NCBI RefSeq assembly: GCF_030347965.1
Contig: NZ_JAQIBD010000001.1
Coordinates: 434,001-498,000 of the forward strand
From: Sulfurovum zhangzhouensis
GTDB taxonomy: Bacteria > Campylobacterota > Campylobacteria > Campylobacterales > Sulfurovaceae
Direction of reading: 5' to 3'
DNA length: 64,000 nucleotides
Shown here piece after piece: positions 18,976 to 28,420 of the stretch (positions are counted from its first letter, which is position 1; each line of letters begins with the position of its first letter). Below the pieces are notes generated by a model. It saw nothing but the letters and a program-made list of their open reading frames with translations, had not been told where the DNA came from and did no database searches. Made by a program: the position numbers and the translations under genes.

Positions 18976-19506
18976 TTATAGTTCTAAGATTTTAATATTG
19001 GTATTAGTATAGATACAGAGTTCACCGGCAATCTGTAAAGACTCTTCTACAAGTGTTCTGGGATCAAGCCCGGCATGTTTATCCAATGCTCTCGCTGCAG
19101 AGATCGCATAGTTTCCTCCCGATCCGATCGCAGCTATCTTTCCGTCCTGTGGTTCAACAACATCACCGTTTCCGGTGAGTATAAAGATATGCTCTTTATT
19201 GAGTACGATCATCATCGCTTCAAGCTGACGGAGATGTTTATCTTTACGCCACATCTTTGAAAACCCTATGACAGATTTGAACAGATCCCCTTTGTATTCT
19301 GCAAGTTTGGATTCAAACATATCAAATAGGTTAAAAGCATCCGCAGTACTTCCTGCAAAACCGGCTAAGATACTTCCATTATAAAGTGTACGTATCTTAG
19401 TTGCATTTCCTTTGAGTACGGTATCTCCAAATGTAACCTGTCCATCACCGCCGATAACCGCTTTACCATCACCCTTATACCCCAGTATCGTAGTTGCATC
19501 AAACAT
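18976..19506 (-). CDS. hslV: HslV, peptidase subunit of the HslUV protease
   Basis: HslV is a proteasome-like threonine peptidase forming double hexamers. The 176-residue protein aligns with the family ([19 protein letters not shown], then [10 protein letters not shown] and AIGSGGNYA). The catalytic Thr of the TTI motif is Thr5, not residue 2, so a four-residue leader MFDA must be removed to free its amino group. I recall the same MFxATTI start in Campylobacter and Helicobacter HslV. The start codon directly abuts the rplI stop. The C-terminal NTNIKILEL tail probably docks with HslU. Confidence 0.96.
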   Translation of the reverse strand: MFDATTILGYKGDGKAVIGGDGQVTFGDTVLKGNATKIRTLYNGSILAGFAGSTADAFNLFDMFESKLAEYKGDLFKSVIGFSKMWRKDKHLRQLEAMMIVLNKEHIFILTGNGDVVEPQDGKIAAIGSGGNYAISAARALDKHAGLDPRTLVEESLQIAGELCIYTNTNIKILEL

Positions 19507-19950
19507 TTATACCCCTACTATTTCTACTTTAAGTGTCGCGTGAATACCATGTCCCAACTTTGCATCAACATTATGGATACCTGTAGACTTGATCGCTTTT
19601 TTCAAGTTGATATTCTTTTTATCTAGCTCAATGTTGAGCTGTTCCAAAATCGCTTTCGAGATATCAGCATTACCTATAGATCCTTTTATCCCAACAGGTG
19701 CAGACTCTTTTTCGATCTTGATCGCAGTAGCTTCCAGCGTGATCTTCTCTGCTTCAAGTCTAGCTATTTCATCAGCTAGCTCTTGTGCCATACGTGCCTG
19801 TTCTTCCTTCCACTCCTCTACAACTGTAGGAGTTGCAAGCTTTGCCAATCCCTTCCCAATGAGAAAGTTCTGACCATATCCATCTTTTACTTCTTTTATT
19901 TCACCTGCACTTCCAAGTGATTTTACATCTTTGATCAATAATACTTTCAT
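19507..19950 (-). CDS. rplI: Large ribosomal subunit protein bL9
   Basis: The 147-residue protein starts with [25 protein letters not shown], the typical bL9 N-terminal 23S rRNA-binding domain, with a glycine-rich loop ([13 protein letters not shown]). A long connecting helix (about 45-75) and the C-terminal domain follow. bL9 binds domain V of 23S rRNA near the L1 stalk. It heads the rplI-hslV-hslU-era run, with no gap to hslV. The region upstream, shared with the divergent oligopeptidase gene, has TAAAAT -10-like boxes on both strands. Confidence 0.97.
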   Translation of the reverse strand: MKVLLIKDVKSLGSAGEIKEVKDGYGQNFLIGKGLAKLATPTVVEEWKEEQARMAQELADEIARLEAEKITLEATAIKIEKESAPVGIKGSIGNADISKAILEQLNIELDKKNINLKKAIKSTGIHNVDAKLGHGIHATLKVEIVGV

Positions 19951-20047
19951 TCTATAATTCCTATTAAGTCTTAAAATTGCATATATTTTATCAAAGTTTT
20001 ACTAACACATAGTAAAATGCCATAAAACCGATATATCAGGACAGCAT

Positions 20048-21997
20048 ATGTTTCAAGAATTTAAACTAGATAACTTAGAACACTTTTCAAAAGATTTAGA
20101 AGCTCTTTTAAATAGACAGAGAAAAGAGATCAAGTCTATCACAGACTCGAATGCAGTGGACTACGCTGATGTACTTAAACCTCTCCAGGATCTGGATGAA
20201 GAGCTTAGTCTTTTCTTTACCCCACTCTCACACCTCAACAGTGTAATGAACTCTGAAGAGACACAAAAAGCCTATGAGGCATCTCTTCCCCTACTTTCAA
20301 AGTTCAGTTCTGAAATGGCACAAAATATCGCCCTGTTTAAAAAGATAGAGGCTATCAAGGCTGATTCCAAAGAAGCGAAAAAAGTTCTAGAACATGAAGT
20401 GAGAGGTTTTATACTTTCTGGAGTTAATCTTCCCGAAGATAAGAAAAAACGCCTCGAAGAGATCAGTCTCAAACTCTCTGAACTCTCTAACCAGTTTTCA
20501 CAAAATCTTCTTGATGCAACCAATGCCTATGAACTGATCATCGAAGATGAAAAAGATGTTGAGGGTATGCCTCAGTCTGACATCGATGCAGCTAAAGAGG
20601 AAATTGATGGAAAGACCGTTTATAAATTTACACTTCAATTTCCCAGTTATGTGGCCTACATGACGTACGGACCTAATCGTGAATATAGAAAAGAACTCTC
20701 TAAAGCCTATGCGACCCGTGCACCCGAAAATGAAGAAGTAATAGACCAAATCCTAGCACTTAAATATGAAAAATCACAGCTGCTGGGCTTTAGCTCTTAC
20801 GCCCAGTATGCACTAGAGACACGTGATGCAAGTCATGAAGATGATGTCATCACATTCTTAAATGAATTGGCGGACGCTGCCTTGCCTCAAGCCAAAAATG
20901 AACTGACTGAACTTAAAGCATTCGCACTTAAAACAGATGATATAGAAGACTTAGCAGGATATGATGTAGGCTATTATTCAGAAAAACTGAAAAAAGAAAA
21001 GTTTGACTTTGATGATACAATGACCAAACCTTACTTTGAACAAGAGAAGGTTTTGCAGGGATTATTGTACATTGTTTCAGAACTTTTTGGTGTAACATTT
21101 GAACCTGCAGACATACCGACCTGGCACACATGTGTAAAACCTTTTGACATCTTTGAAGATGGAAAACTCTCCGGACGTATCTACTTTGATCTTGAAGCAC
21201 GTAAAGAAAAACGCGGGGGGGCATGGATGAATGACTGGGAGACACACTATGTGGACAGCAAAGGAGAAACACACCTTCCTTCAGCTTTCATCGTGTGTAA
21301 TTTTTCACCTACAACCCAAAATATACCTTCTTTACTTAGACATGATGATGTGGTGACACTCTTTCATGAAATGGGACATGCTATCCATCACCTATTTGGA
21401 AAATGTAAAGAGCGTTCAGTCTCAGGTATTAACGGTGTGGCATGGGATGTTGTGGAGTTCCCTTCACAGTTTTTAGAGAACTTTGCATATGAAGCAGCGA
21501 TACTCAAACGTTTTGGTTTTCATTATGAAACTGGTGAGCCTATCTCAGATGAGCTGATGGCAAAAATAAAAGAGACCAAAAACTTTCAAGCAGCCCTTGG
21601 TATCTTGCGTCAAGTGGAATTTTCTTTGTTTGATTTTGTTCTGCATCAAGACCTTTATCAAGGTGAAGAAGTACAGACATTACTAGATGGTATTAGAGAA
21701 AAAACTTCTTTACTCAAGCCACCGAGTTATAACAAATTTCAACATGGATTTTCACATATCTTTGCAGGTGGTTATGCAGCAGGGTACTATAGTTATAAAT
21801 GGGCTGAAGTACTCAGTGCGGATGCTTTTTTCTCTTGTTTGGATAATGAATCTGGATTTAACAAGGAACGTGCAAAAGGTTATAAAGAGTATATTCTTGC
21901 AAGCGGTGGTGCGATAGAGATGTCTGAACTCTATGAAGAGTGGCTTGGACGAAAAGCAGATGTGCAAAGTCTGATAAAACTCTATGAAATTGCATAA
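20048..21997 (+). CDS. prlC: M3 family oligopeptidase (oligopeptidase A type)
   Basis: The 649-residue protein is a cytoplasmic zinc metallopeptidase of family M3. The HEMGH motif has zinc ligands His440 and His444 with Glu441 as base, and the third ligand lies in the FLENFAYE segment about 25 residues on. The large helical N-terminal half is typical. Oligopeptidase A degrades short peptides, including signal-peptide fragments. No signal peptide is present. An AGGA site precedes the ATG. A small membrane-protein gene follows with a 9-base gap. Confidence 0.93.
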   Translation: MFQEFKLDNLEHFSKDLEALLNRQRKEIKSITDSNAVDYADVLKPLQDLDEELSLFFTPLSHLNSVMNSEETQKAYEASLPLLSKFSSEMAQNIALFKKIEAIKADSKEAKKVLEHEVRGFILSGVNLPEDKKKRLEEISLKLSELSNQFSQNLLDATNAYELIIEDEKDVEGMPQSDIDAAKEEIDGKTVYKFTLQFPSYVAYMTYGPNREYRKELSKAYATRAPENEEVIDQILALKYEKSQLLGFSSYAQYALETRDASHEDDVITFLNELADAALPQAKNELTELKAFALKTDDIEDLAGYDVGYYSEKLKKEKFDFDDTMTKPYFEQEKVLQGLLYIVSELFGVTFEPADIPTWHTCVKPFDIFEDGKLSGRIYFDLEARKEKRGGAWMNDWETHYVDSKGETHLPSAFIVCNFSPTTQNIPSLLRHDDVVTLFHEMGHAIHHLFGKCKERSVSGINGVAWDVVEFPSQFLENFAYEAAILKRFGFHYETGEPISDELMAKIKETKNFQAALGILRQVEFSLFDFVLHQDLYQGEEVQTLLDGIREKTSLLKPPSYNKFQHGFSHIFAGGYAAGYYSYKWAEVLSADAFFSCLDNESGFNKERAKGYKEYILASGGAIEMSELYEEWLGRKADVQSLIKLYEIA

Positions 21998-22006
21998 GGA
22001 GTGACA

Positions 22007-22528
22007 ATGAAAGAGTACAGTTCTCTTTTTCTTACTATCATAGCTATCTTTCTTTTACTGGCAGCAGGGGCATACTTTAGCGCTACGTTTGAAGAACAGA
22101 GAACCTTTCTTGAACTCTTTTTCATTGCAGGTTCACTTCTTTTTATCTTTTCCGTTCTTGTGATCTTCTCAGCAATTGGATTCAAATCATTTGCACTTTT
22201 TTTAACACTCTTTGCAAGTATTGTATTGGTCATATTTGGGATAGAAGGTACACTGCTTGTGGTTGGGATGACCTACATTTTTTGGGGTGCGATCTTTGCG
22301 ATGGAAGTACTGCTTTTTTACAACGGCGTGGTCAGTGCCCAAAAATGGTTTGAAGAACGGTATACCTTTAAAAGCTTTAGAAATGAATACTATGCTTTCT
22401 ATCCAATGATGTTCATGCTTTATATACTACTTGAATGGATTCCCCATTTCTTCTATAGAGAAAGGCTGTTAAAGTTCTCACCTCATAGAGTGTTAGAGGT
22501 CATGAAAGAGCTTTTAAGACCGGAATAA
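22007..22528 (+). CDS. Hypothetical inner-membrane protein
   Basis: This 173-residue protein has about four hydrophobic segments (about 6-25, 36-58, 60-82 and 85-107) and a polar, aromatic C-terminal part (WFEERYTFKSFRNEYYAF; EWIPHFFYRERL). I place the start at the ATG at 22007 because AAGGAG (21996-22001) lies five bases upstream; the in-frame GTG at 22001 would overlap that site. It follows prlC by 9 bases and is probably cotranscribed. I do not recognise the family, and no catalytic motif is visible. Confidence 0.7.
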   Translation: MKEYSSLFLTIIAIFLLLAAGAYFSATFEEQRTFLELFFIAGSLLFIFSVLVIFSAIGFKSFALFLTLFASIVLVIFGIEGTLLVVGMTYIFWGAIFAMEVLLFYNGVVSAQKWFEERYTFKSFRNEYYAFYPMMFMLYILLEWIPHFFYRERLLKFSPHRVLEVMKELLRPE

Positions 22529-22567
22529 AGCAAGAGTCAGCCAACCAACCGGCTCGCTATCTCTTCT

Positions 22568-22936
22568 TTAATTACTCAAACATTTACCACGATAACCCCA
22601 CTTCACAATCATTCCCTTCTTATTTGTTTCTAAAAAGAGTTTACATGTTGAAGTAACTGTCTGGTAGTTATAGCCTACTACTCCGTACCCGTAATAACCA
22701 TAACCAATAATAGGACCTGAGGGTATAGTATCGACCCTTGATCGTTCATAGACATAGACTTTATTCTGATTCGGCAATGAAAATGTGGAATCCGGATAAC
22801 CTATCTTCGCAATCAAAGCATTGATATCCTTCCCTACCCATCCATCATACTTTTGTACAAACTTCTCATGTGTTGCACAACCACTCACCACTATCATACT
22901 TAATCCAATCACTATCAAGGAAAGAAGCTTTTTCAT
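22568..22936 (-). CDS. Small lipoprotein, unknown function
   Basis: The 122-residue protein has a lipoprotein signal (IVVSGC, Cys19). Residues about 32-70 (GWVGKDINALIAKIGYPDSTF, then KVYVYERS) have the helix-Gly-x-Pro-beta pattern of the SmpA/BamE-like fold, and a Gly/Tyr-rich stretch (GYGYYGYGVVGYNY) follows at about 78-92. It should be anchored to a membrane on the periplasmic side. The BamE-like resemblance is only structural; there is no evidence that it belongs to the BAM complex. It is monocistronic and convergent with the preceding gene. Confidence 0.7.
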   Translation of the reverse strand: MKKLLSLIVIGLSMIVVSGCATHEKFVQKYDGWVGKDINALIAKIGYPDSTFSLPNQNKVYVYERSRVDTIPSGPIIGYGYYGYGVVGYNYQTVTSTCKLFLETNKKGMIVKWGYRGKCLSN

Positions 22937-23045
22937 AGTAATACTCCTAAGTTGTATTTCTTAAATTATACTACACTTATGTGTATCAAATGTAAAATGG
23001 GATGAATAAGGAAAAATGAATAAAAAAGAAAATAAAAAGCGGGAG

Positions 23046-23069
23046 CAGAGAACTATTTCTAGTTCTCTG
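23046..23069 (-). terminator. Hairpin at the end of argG
   Basis: A perfect 10-bp stem (23046-23055 with 23060-23069) and a 4-base loop span the argG stop codon. On the minus strand a T-rich stretch follows about 7 bases after the stem, so it may be a weak terminator. Confidence 0.45.
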
Positions 23070-24333
23070 TTTTATCAGCGATCAAAGACGCAATACGCTC
23101 TGGCTGTTTTTTACCTTCGATAATAAAACGAAGTGCATTCAGACGGATAAAGCCTTCTGCATCTGCTTGGTTATATACTTCATCCTCTTCAAATGTCGAG
23201 TGCGCTTCTGAATAGAGTGACTCAGTTGAACTTCTACCTACTACGATCACATTACCTTTGTAAAGCTTGAGTTTTACTTCACCGTTTACTCTCTCTTGAG
23301 TTGTATCGATTGCTGCTTGCATCATCTTACGCTCTGGTGACCACCAGTAGCCATTATAGATCAGTTTTGCATATTTTGGCATAAGCTCATCTTTAAGGTG
23401 TGCTTCTTCTCTATCCAGTGTGATAGATTCGATTGCTCTGTGTGCTTTAAGCATGATCGTACCACCTGGAGTCTCATAACATCCACGTGCTTTCATACCT
23501 ACATAACGGTTCTCTACGATATCGATACGTCCGATACCATGCTTATTACCATAATCATTAAGTGTTTTAAGGAGTGTAGCCGGGCTCATCTCTTCACCGT
23601 TGATTGCTACGGGGTCACCTTTTTTATAAGTGATCGTGATATACTCTGCCTCATCCGGAGCCTCTTCAGGAGAGTTTGTCCACAGCCACATATCATCTTC
23701 AGGCTCAGCTGCAGGATTTTCAAGGTGAAGCCCTTCATATGAGATATGAAGCAAGTTTGCATCCATAGAGTATGGACTTGCTTTAGGATTACCATGCTCA
23801 TCCACGTGTTTTTTAGAGATCTCGATACCATTTTCTTTTGCATAAGCAAGAAGCTTCTCACGTGAATTAAGATCCCACTCTCTCCATGGTGCGATCACAG
23901 CGATATCCGGGTTAAGGCTTAGATAACCAAGCTCAAAACGTACCTGGTCATTCCCTTTACCGGTTGCACCGTGAGATACAGCATCCGCACCTGTCTGGTT
24001 AGCGATCTCGATCTGTTTTTTTGCAATAAGCGGTCTAGCGATCGATGTACCAAGAAGGTACTCACCTTCATAGATTGCATTTGCTCTGAACATCGGGAAT
24101 ACAAAATCTTTTACAAACTCTTCACGAAGGTCAAGAATGAAAATGTTTTCCGGTTTGATACCAAGTGCAATTGCTTTTTGACGAGCAGGCTCTACTTCCT
24201 CACCTTGTCCAAGGTCAGCAGTAAATGTCACTACTTCACAGTTATACTCATCTTGAAGCCACTTAAGGATAATACTCGTATCCAGTCCACCACTATATGC
24301 CAAAACAGCTTTTTTTATCTCTCTTTTTGCCAT
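23059..24333 (-). CDS. argG: Argininosuccinate synthase
   Basis: ArgG joins citrulline and aspartate using ATP in arginine synthesis. The N-terminal PP-loop AYSGGLDTS (about 12-20) binds ATP, and the family segments [13 protein letters not shown] and [11 protein letters not shown] are present. At 424 residues it is slightly longer than the roughly 400 typical of the short bacterial type. It is monocistronic here; I recall argG next to rplI in Campylobacter, whereas here four genes separate them. A TAAAAT box lies about 45 bases upstream in the 276-base gap shared with the next plus-strand gene. Confidence 0.97.
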   Translation of the reverse strand: MAKREIKKAVLAYSGGLDTSIILKWLQDEYNCEVVTFTADLGQGEEVEPARQKAIALGIKPENIFILDLREEFVKDFVFPMFRANAIYEGEYLLGTSIARPLIAKKQIEIANQTGADAVSHGATGKGNDQVRFELGYLSLNPDIAVIAPWREWDLNSREKLLAYAKENGIEISKKHVDEHGNPKASPYSMDANLLHISYEGLHLENPAAEPEDDMWLWTNSPEEAPDEAEYITITYKKGDPVAINGEEMSPATLLKTLNDYGNKHGIGRIDIVENRYVGMKARGCYETPGGTIMLKAHRAIESITLDREEAHLKDELMPKYAKLIYNGYWWSPERKMMQAAIDTTQERVNGEVKLKLYKGNVIVVGRSSTESLYSEAHSTFEEDEVYNQADAEGFIRLNALRFIIEGKKQPERIASLIADKTEN

Positions 24334-24557
24334 TGCTAGCCTTTTCTTATGTAATCGTTATAAATTTGACATGATTTTAACATAATCTTGGTTATGGCTG
24401 AGTGTCAGATTTATACGATTTTGAACATTCTTTTTTCTATGATTATCATTTTTTATTACGCTTTATGAAGTAAATAGTTCATAAGAGCAACGGAAGAGCG
24501 GTACAATGACATCACAAACCTATCGTACTTAAGATGTATAATATTATCCACACCTGA

Positions 24558-24563
24558 TATAAT
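24558..24563 (+). promoter_or_regulatory. Extended -10 promoter box upstream of Na/Pi-type transporter
   Basis: TGA precedes TATAAT, giving an extended -10 (TGnTATAAT), 47 bases before the start at 24610. No clear -35 is seen. Confidence 0.5.
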
Positions 24564-24609
24564 ATCACTATGTTGACCACCTAAGGTTGAGTTAAAGAGG
24601 TGTACATTA

Positions 24610-26259
24610 ATGCAAGATCTGTTTATCGTATGGGTAGAAGCTTTTTCAGGACTCGGGCTATTTTTATTTGGTATGCTCTATCTTGAAGCACAAATAAAAA
24701 TATCAGCCGGACGTGCTTTTAAACGTATAGTACAAAATGCTACAGCTACTACATTCAAAAGTCTCTTGACCGGTCTTGGTGCCACAGCACTTTTTCAGAG
24801 TTCCTCTGTTGTAACACTTATGACACTTTCCCTGGTTGGTGCCCAGATGATGGGCCTGCAAAGTGCACTGGGGGTGATCTTTGGCTCAAATATAGGAACA
24901 ACAGTCACTACATGGATCGTAGCCCTTATTGGGTTTAAACTGGATATCAAAGTACTCTCCTATCTTATGATAGGACTTGGCGGATTGGGCAGTGTACTCT
25001 CCAGTGAATCGGGGAGATGGAAGAACTACTTTAATATGATGGTAGGATTTGGGTTGATCTTTTTGGGACTGGAGGGGATGAAAGATAGTTTTAACATTTT
25101 TTCAAAAAGCTTCGATCTATCCAACTATCTTTCAGTAAGCCCCTACTGGTTTGCCGTCATTGGTCTAGTTATCACTGCAATCATACAATCAAGTTCTGCA
25201 TCTATCGCTATTATACAAAGTGCGCTCTTTACTCAAATGGTCTCTTTTGAGGCTGCAGCAGCTTTTGTAGTAGGAGCCAATATCGGTACTACAGTTACAG
25301 CAGTTCTTGGTGCAATGGGTGGTATACCTGACAAAAAACGAACTGCTATAGCCCACCTGGTATTTAACATTAGTACTGCCTTGGTCGTACTTTTAACGCT
25401 TCAATGGATGATCATTCCCTTTGAAACATACCTTTTTGGTATAGATGATGTAGTCAAGATTGCCCTTTTTCATACTTTATTCAATCTTGTGGGAGTAGTG
25501 TTATGGTATCCGTTCATTGGATCTTTGGCTAATTGGGTCGGAAAATTCTTTACCAAAGAGGTCATACAGGTCACCCATTTTATCCATAATGTACCTTTGG
25601 CAGTACCGGAGCTGGCACTTGAGGCATTACAAAAAGAGATCATACACCTTTCTGATAAGATAGAAGAGTTTGCTCTTTTATCTATCAATATCCCACCCCC
25701 AAAAGCATTGGAAAAACAATATGGAGTAGACAGACTGCTCGAACTTTATAATCAAAACTTTGATCTCTCCTATGAAAAGCTCTATGAGAAAATACGTTTG
25801 ATCGAAGGAGAAATCTATCGTTATAACTCCATGCTTTCCTCTAAAGATAATCTTGAGGCACATCAATTGCAGCTCAAAGAGTTATCACGTAAAAATATCT
25901 ATCTATCAACTGCAGCAAAATCTATCAAAGATATGCTGGCAGATATCAATAACTTTTATGAGGCAACTTCACCGGAAGAGCAGACCTTTTATAAGAACCT
26001 GCGTTATCAGATACTTAAAACCGTTTTGGCATTTCATAATGCAAAAGAAGGTGACCATGAAGCCATTGAAGAGCTGGAATCAACGTATAACAAAATTGCA
26101 GCTTCATATAAGAACAGTATGAAACTTATCGAAGATATGGCAAAGAATACACATATTAAACCAGAGATAACTGCCATGGCCATCAATGATATGCATTTAG
26201 TCAAAAGCTTCTCAAAATCTTTGAGAAATACGCTTAATATTACAAATTCTAAAGATTAA
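24610..26259 (+). CDS. Na/Pi cotransporter-family membrane protein with PhoU-like tail
   Basis: The 549-residue protein has two inverted NptA-type repeats, each with a QSSS motif (ALFQSSSVVTLM at about 60-71; AIIQSSSASIAI at about 194-205), and GSNIGTT/GANIGTT segments. About eight membrane spans end near residue 320. The rest (about 340-545) is helical and cytoplasmic, like PhoU domains. Family members (NptA, YjbB) move phosphate with sodium or export it. Direction and substrate cannot be told here. Its last 11 bases overlap the convergent thioredoxin-like gene. Confidence 0.85.
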   Translation: MQDLFIVWVEAFSGLGLFLFGMLYLEAQIKISAGRAFKRIVQNATATTFKSLLTGLGATALFQSSSVVTLMTLSLVGAQMMGLQSALGVIFGSNIGTTVTTWIVALIGFKLDIKVLSYLMIGLGGLGSVLSSESGRWKNYFNMMVGFGLIFLGLEGMKDSFNIFSKSFDLSNYLSVSPYWFAVIGLVITAIIQSSSASIAIIQSALFTQMVSFEAAAAFVVGANIGTTVTAVLGAMGGIPDKKRTAIAHLVFNISTALVVLLTLQWMIIPFETYLFGIDDVVKIALFHTLFNLVGVVLWYPFIGSLANWVGKFFTKEVIQVTHFIHNVPLAVPELALEALQKEIIHLSDKIEEFALLSINIPPPKALEKQYGVDRLLELYNQNFDLSYEKLYEKIRLIEGEIYRYNSMLSSKDNLEAHQLQLKELSRKNIYLSTAAKSIKDMLADINNFYEATSPEEQTFYKNLRYQILKTVLAFHNAKEGDHEAIEELESTYNKIAASYKNSMKLIEDMAKNTHIKPEITAMAINDMHLVKSFSKSLRNTLNITNSKD

Positions 26260-26590
26260 ACCCATATTTTTTCAGTATGACCTCAACTACCGGCTTTTTA
26301 TATGCCCCGGTATGCCTGAAGACCTCTTCGCCATCTTCATCAAAAAAAAGCTGTGCAGGCATCTCTTTGAGTTTGTAGATATCGCGGCTTATGATACGGT
26401 CTCTTTGAGAGTCTATTGAATAGATCTGAAGTCCCGGGTGCTCTTGCAATAACTCATAAAAAACTTTTGACATTGCGATGCAACTATAACAGTGACTCAT
26501 ACCGAAAGAGAGCACTGTTGGTTTGCCGTTACCTATCATATCTTTGATCTCATTATATGACTCTACCGGAAGAATATCTTTGTTTACCAT
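26249..26590 (-). CDS. Thioredoxin-like protein
   Basis: The 113-residue protein has a thioredoxin fold. A CYSC motif lies at about residues 34-37 in the place of CGPC, and a cis-proline is in KEMPAQLFF. There is no signal peptide, so it should act in the cytoplasm. The active-site pair YS instead of GP should alter its redox potential. It may reduce a particular partner rather than act as general thioredoxin; this is inference. A GGAGAAAT ribosome site precedes the ATG. Its 3' end overlaps the convergent transporter gene by 11 bases. Confidence 0.8.
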   Translation of the reverse strand: MVNKDILPVESYNEIKDMIGNGKPTVLSFGMSHCYSCIAMSKVFYELLQEHPGLQIYSIDSQRDRIISRDIYKLKEMPAQLFFDEDGEEVFRHTGAYKKPVVEVILKKYGFNL

Positions 26591-26685
26591 TATTTCTCCA
26601 ATGATCTGTGTTGTGGCGATTATACAAATCGTATCTTAAAAATATTTTTAGATATAATCAATAGATATTATTTAGGGAGTGAAAC

Positions 26686-27468
26686 ATGTTACTAGGTGTC
26701 AATATTGATCATATTGCTGTACTGAGAGAAGCAAGAAGAGTTGGGGATCCGGATCCGCTGGATGCCTTAGGCATTTGTAAACGTGCCGGTGCGGATCAGA
26801 TCACGATTCATTTGCGTGAGGACAGACGGCATATCCAAGATGCTGATGCACAGCATATTATTGATCTTTCTGCACTTCCTGTAAATCTTGAGTGTGCTAT
26901 TGCACCGGAGATGATCGATATCGCCTGTAAACTTAAGCCCCACCGTGTAACACTGGTACCTGAAAAACGTGAAGAAGTGACGACAGAAGGTGGTCTGGCA
27001 GTCACTGGAGATCAGCCAAAACTTGCAGAAGCGATCAGTAGACTACAAGAACATGAGATTGAAGTATCACTATTTATTGATCCGACCTCTGAAGCACTTA
27101 AAGCCTCCAAGACATTAGGTGTTGAGTGGATAGAGTTTCATACCGGTAAATATGCCAATATCTATGCAATGCTTTATACCAATTTGGCAAAAACCCATCA
27201 TACGATCCCTGAACTTGAACTCCCGCGCAATGAACTCAAAAAAATGCTTGAAGAAGAACTTTATGAACTACGTGTACTAAGCAAAGAAGCGAAAGAGATT
27301 GGTCTAAAGGTAGCAGCAGGTCATGGACTTAATATGCAGAATGTCTCAGCGATTGTAGAGATCGAACACATCGAAGAGTTGAATATTGGTCAAAGTATCA
27401 TCGCACGTTCTATCTATACAGGGTTAGAGCAGGCTATCATCGATATGAAACATAAACTTATACGTTGA
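26686..27468 (+). CDS. pdxJ: Pyridoxine 5'-phosphate synthase
   Basis: PdxJ condenses 1-deoxyxylulose 5-phosphate with the PdxA product to form pyridoxine phosphate. The 260-residue TIM barrel starts with LGVNIDHIAVLREAR, a family hallmark, and has HLREDRRHI and AAGHGLN phosphate-binding motifs. It is about 15 residues longer than E. coli PdxJ, with an acidic helical insert near 175-200. An AGGGAG site precedes the ATG. pdxA follows 19 bases later, so the two dedicated B6 genes form an operon. Confidence 0.96.
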   Translation: MLLGVNIDHIAVLREARRVGDPDPLDALGICKRAGADQITIHLREDRRHIQDADAQHIIDLSALPVNLECAIAPEMIDIACKLKPHRVTLVPEKREEVTTEGGLAVTGDQPKLAEAISRLQEHEIEVSLFIDPTSEALKASKTLGVEWIEFHTGKYANIYAMLYTNLAKTHHTIPELELPRNELKKMLEEELYELRVLSKEAKEIGLKVAAGHGLNMQNVSAIVEIEHIEELNIGQSIIARSIYTGLEQAIIDMKHKLIR

Positions 27469-27487
27469 GTTAAAGAAGAAGTACGCA

Positions 27488-28420
27488 ATGCAAAACCTTC
27501 AACAAGTTGCAATAAGTATCGGCGATCTAAACGGAATCGGAATACAGCTAGCCCTTGAAAATCATGGCAAAATCTGCGAACTTGTCAAACCGATCTATTG
27601 TATCGATAGAGCAATGCTGAAACAGGCAGCCTCCAAGCTCAATCTGTCTATCCCGGAAGAGTTTCAAACCATAGAAGATATTGCACCCTACTTTGAGATA
27701 AAACCGGGCATTGTCAGTAAAGAAAGCGGTGCTTATGCTTATGCCTCATTTTGCAAAGCTGTCGAACTCGCAAAAGCACATGCAGTAGATGCCGTCAGTA
27801 CACTTCCTATACACAAAAAAGCTTGGGAGTTAGCAGGAGTAAAGTATAAAGGACATACTGATGCCCTGCGTGACTTTTTCGACGCGAAAGCAATCATGAT
27901 GCTTGGTTGTCCGAAAATGTATGTTGCGCTCTTTACCGAACATATCCCTCTCAATGAGGTTGCCAAAAGCATCAATGCCAAAGATCTTACCCGTTTTTTA
28001 ATAGACTTCTATCATACGGCCCAACCCAAAAATACTGTGGCTGTTCTTGGTCTTAACCCTCATGCAGGAGATGAGGGTGTACTGGGAAATGAAGAGACTA
28101 TCATCAATGAATCTATCAAAAATGCACATAAACAATTGGACAAGCACGTCTTTACATCGCCGCTAGTTCCAGATGTTGCCTTTACTCCTCATGTACGTGC
28201 ACACTATACCCACTATATCGCTATGTACCATGATCAGGGACTTGCACCGCTCAAAGCACTCTATTTTGATGAAGGGATCAATGTCTCGCTCAATTTGCCC
28301 ATACTAAGAACTTCTGTTGATCACGGGACAGCTTTTGATATAGCCTATAAAGGTTTCAAACTCAATGCCCTGAGCTATATCAATGCTATCAGGTACATTA
28401 GGGAAAGAGATGAAAAATAG
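27488..28420 (+). CDS. pdxA: 4-hydroxythreonine-4-phosphate dehydrogenase
   Basis: PdxA oxidises 4-phosphohydroxy-L-threonine with NAD, giving the substrate for PdxJ. The 310-residue protein has the metal-site and substrate motifs KYKGHTDALRDFF, GLNPHAGDEG and MYHDQGLAPLK. It is slightly shorter than the E. coli enzyme. It follows pdxJ in one transcript, and its last 11 bases overlap the M23 peptidase gene, linking B6 synthesis genes to a cell-shape module by translation coupling. Confidence 0.95.
   Translation: MQNLQQVAISIGDLNGIGIQLALENHGKICELVKPIYCIDRAMLKQAASKLNLSIPEEFQTIEDIAPYFEIKPGIVSKESGAYAYASFCKAVELAKAHAVDAVSTLPIHKKAWELAGVKYKGHTDALRDFFDAKAIMMLGCPKMYVALFTEHIPLNEVAKSINAKDLTRFLIDFYHTAQPKNTVAVLGLNPHAGDEGVLGNEETIINESIKNAHKQLDKHVFTSPLVPDVAFTPHVRAHYTHYIAMYHDQGLAPLKALYFDEGINVSLNLPILRTSVDHGTAFDIAYKGFKLNALSYINAIRYIRERDEK

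Noticed and set aside
24437-24455. Fur-box-like ATGATTATCATT stretch
   Set aside because: Only about half of the 19-base consensus is present, and neither flanking gene (argG, Na/Pi-type transporter) is an obvious iron gene; AT-rich sequence makes such matches common.
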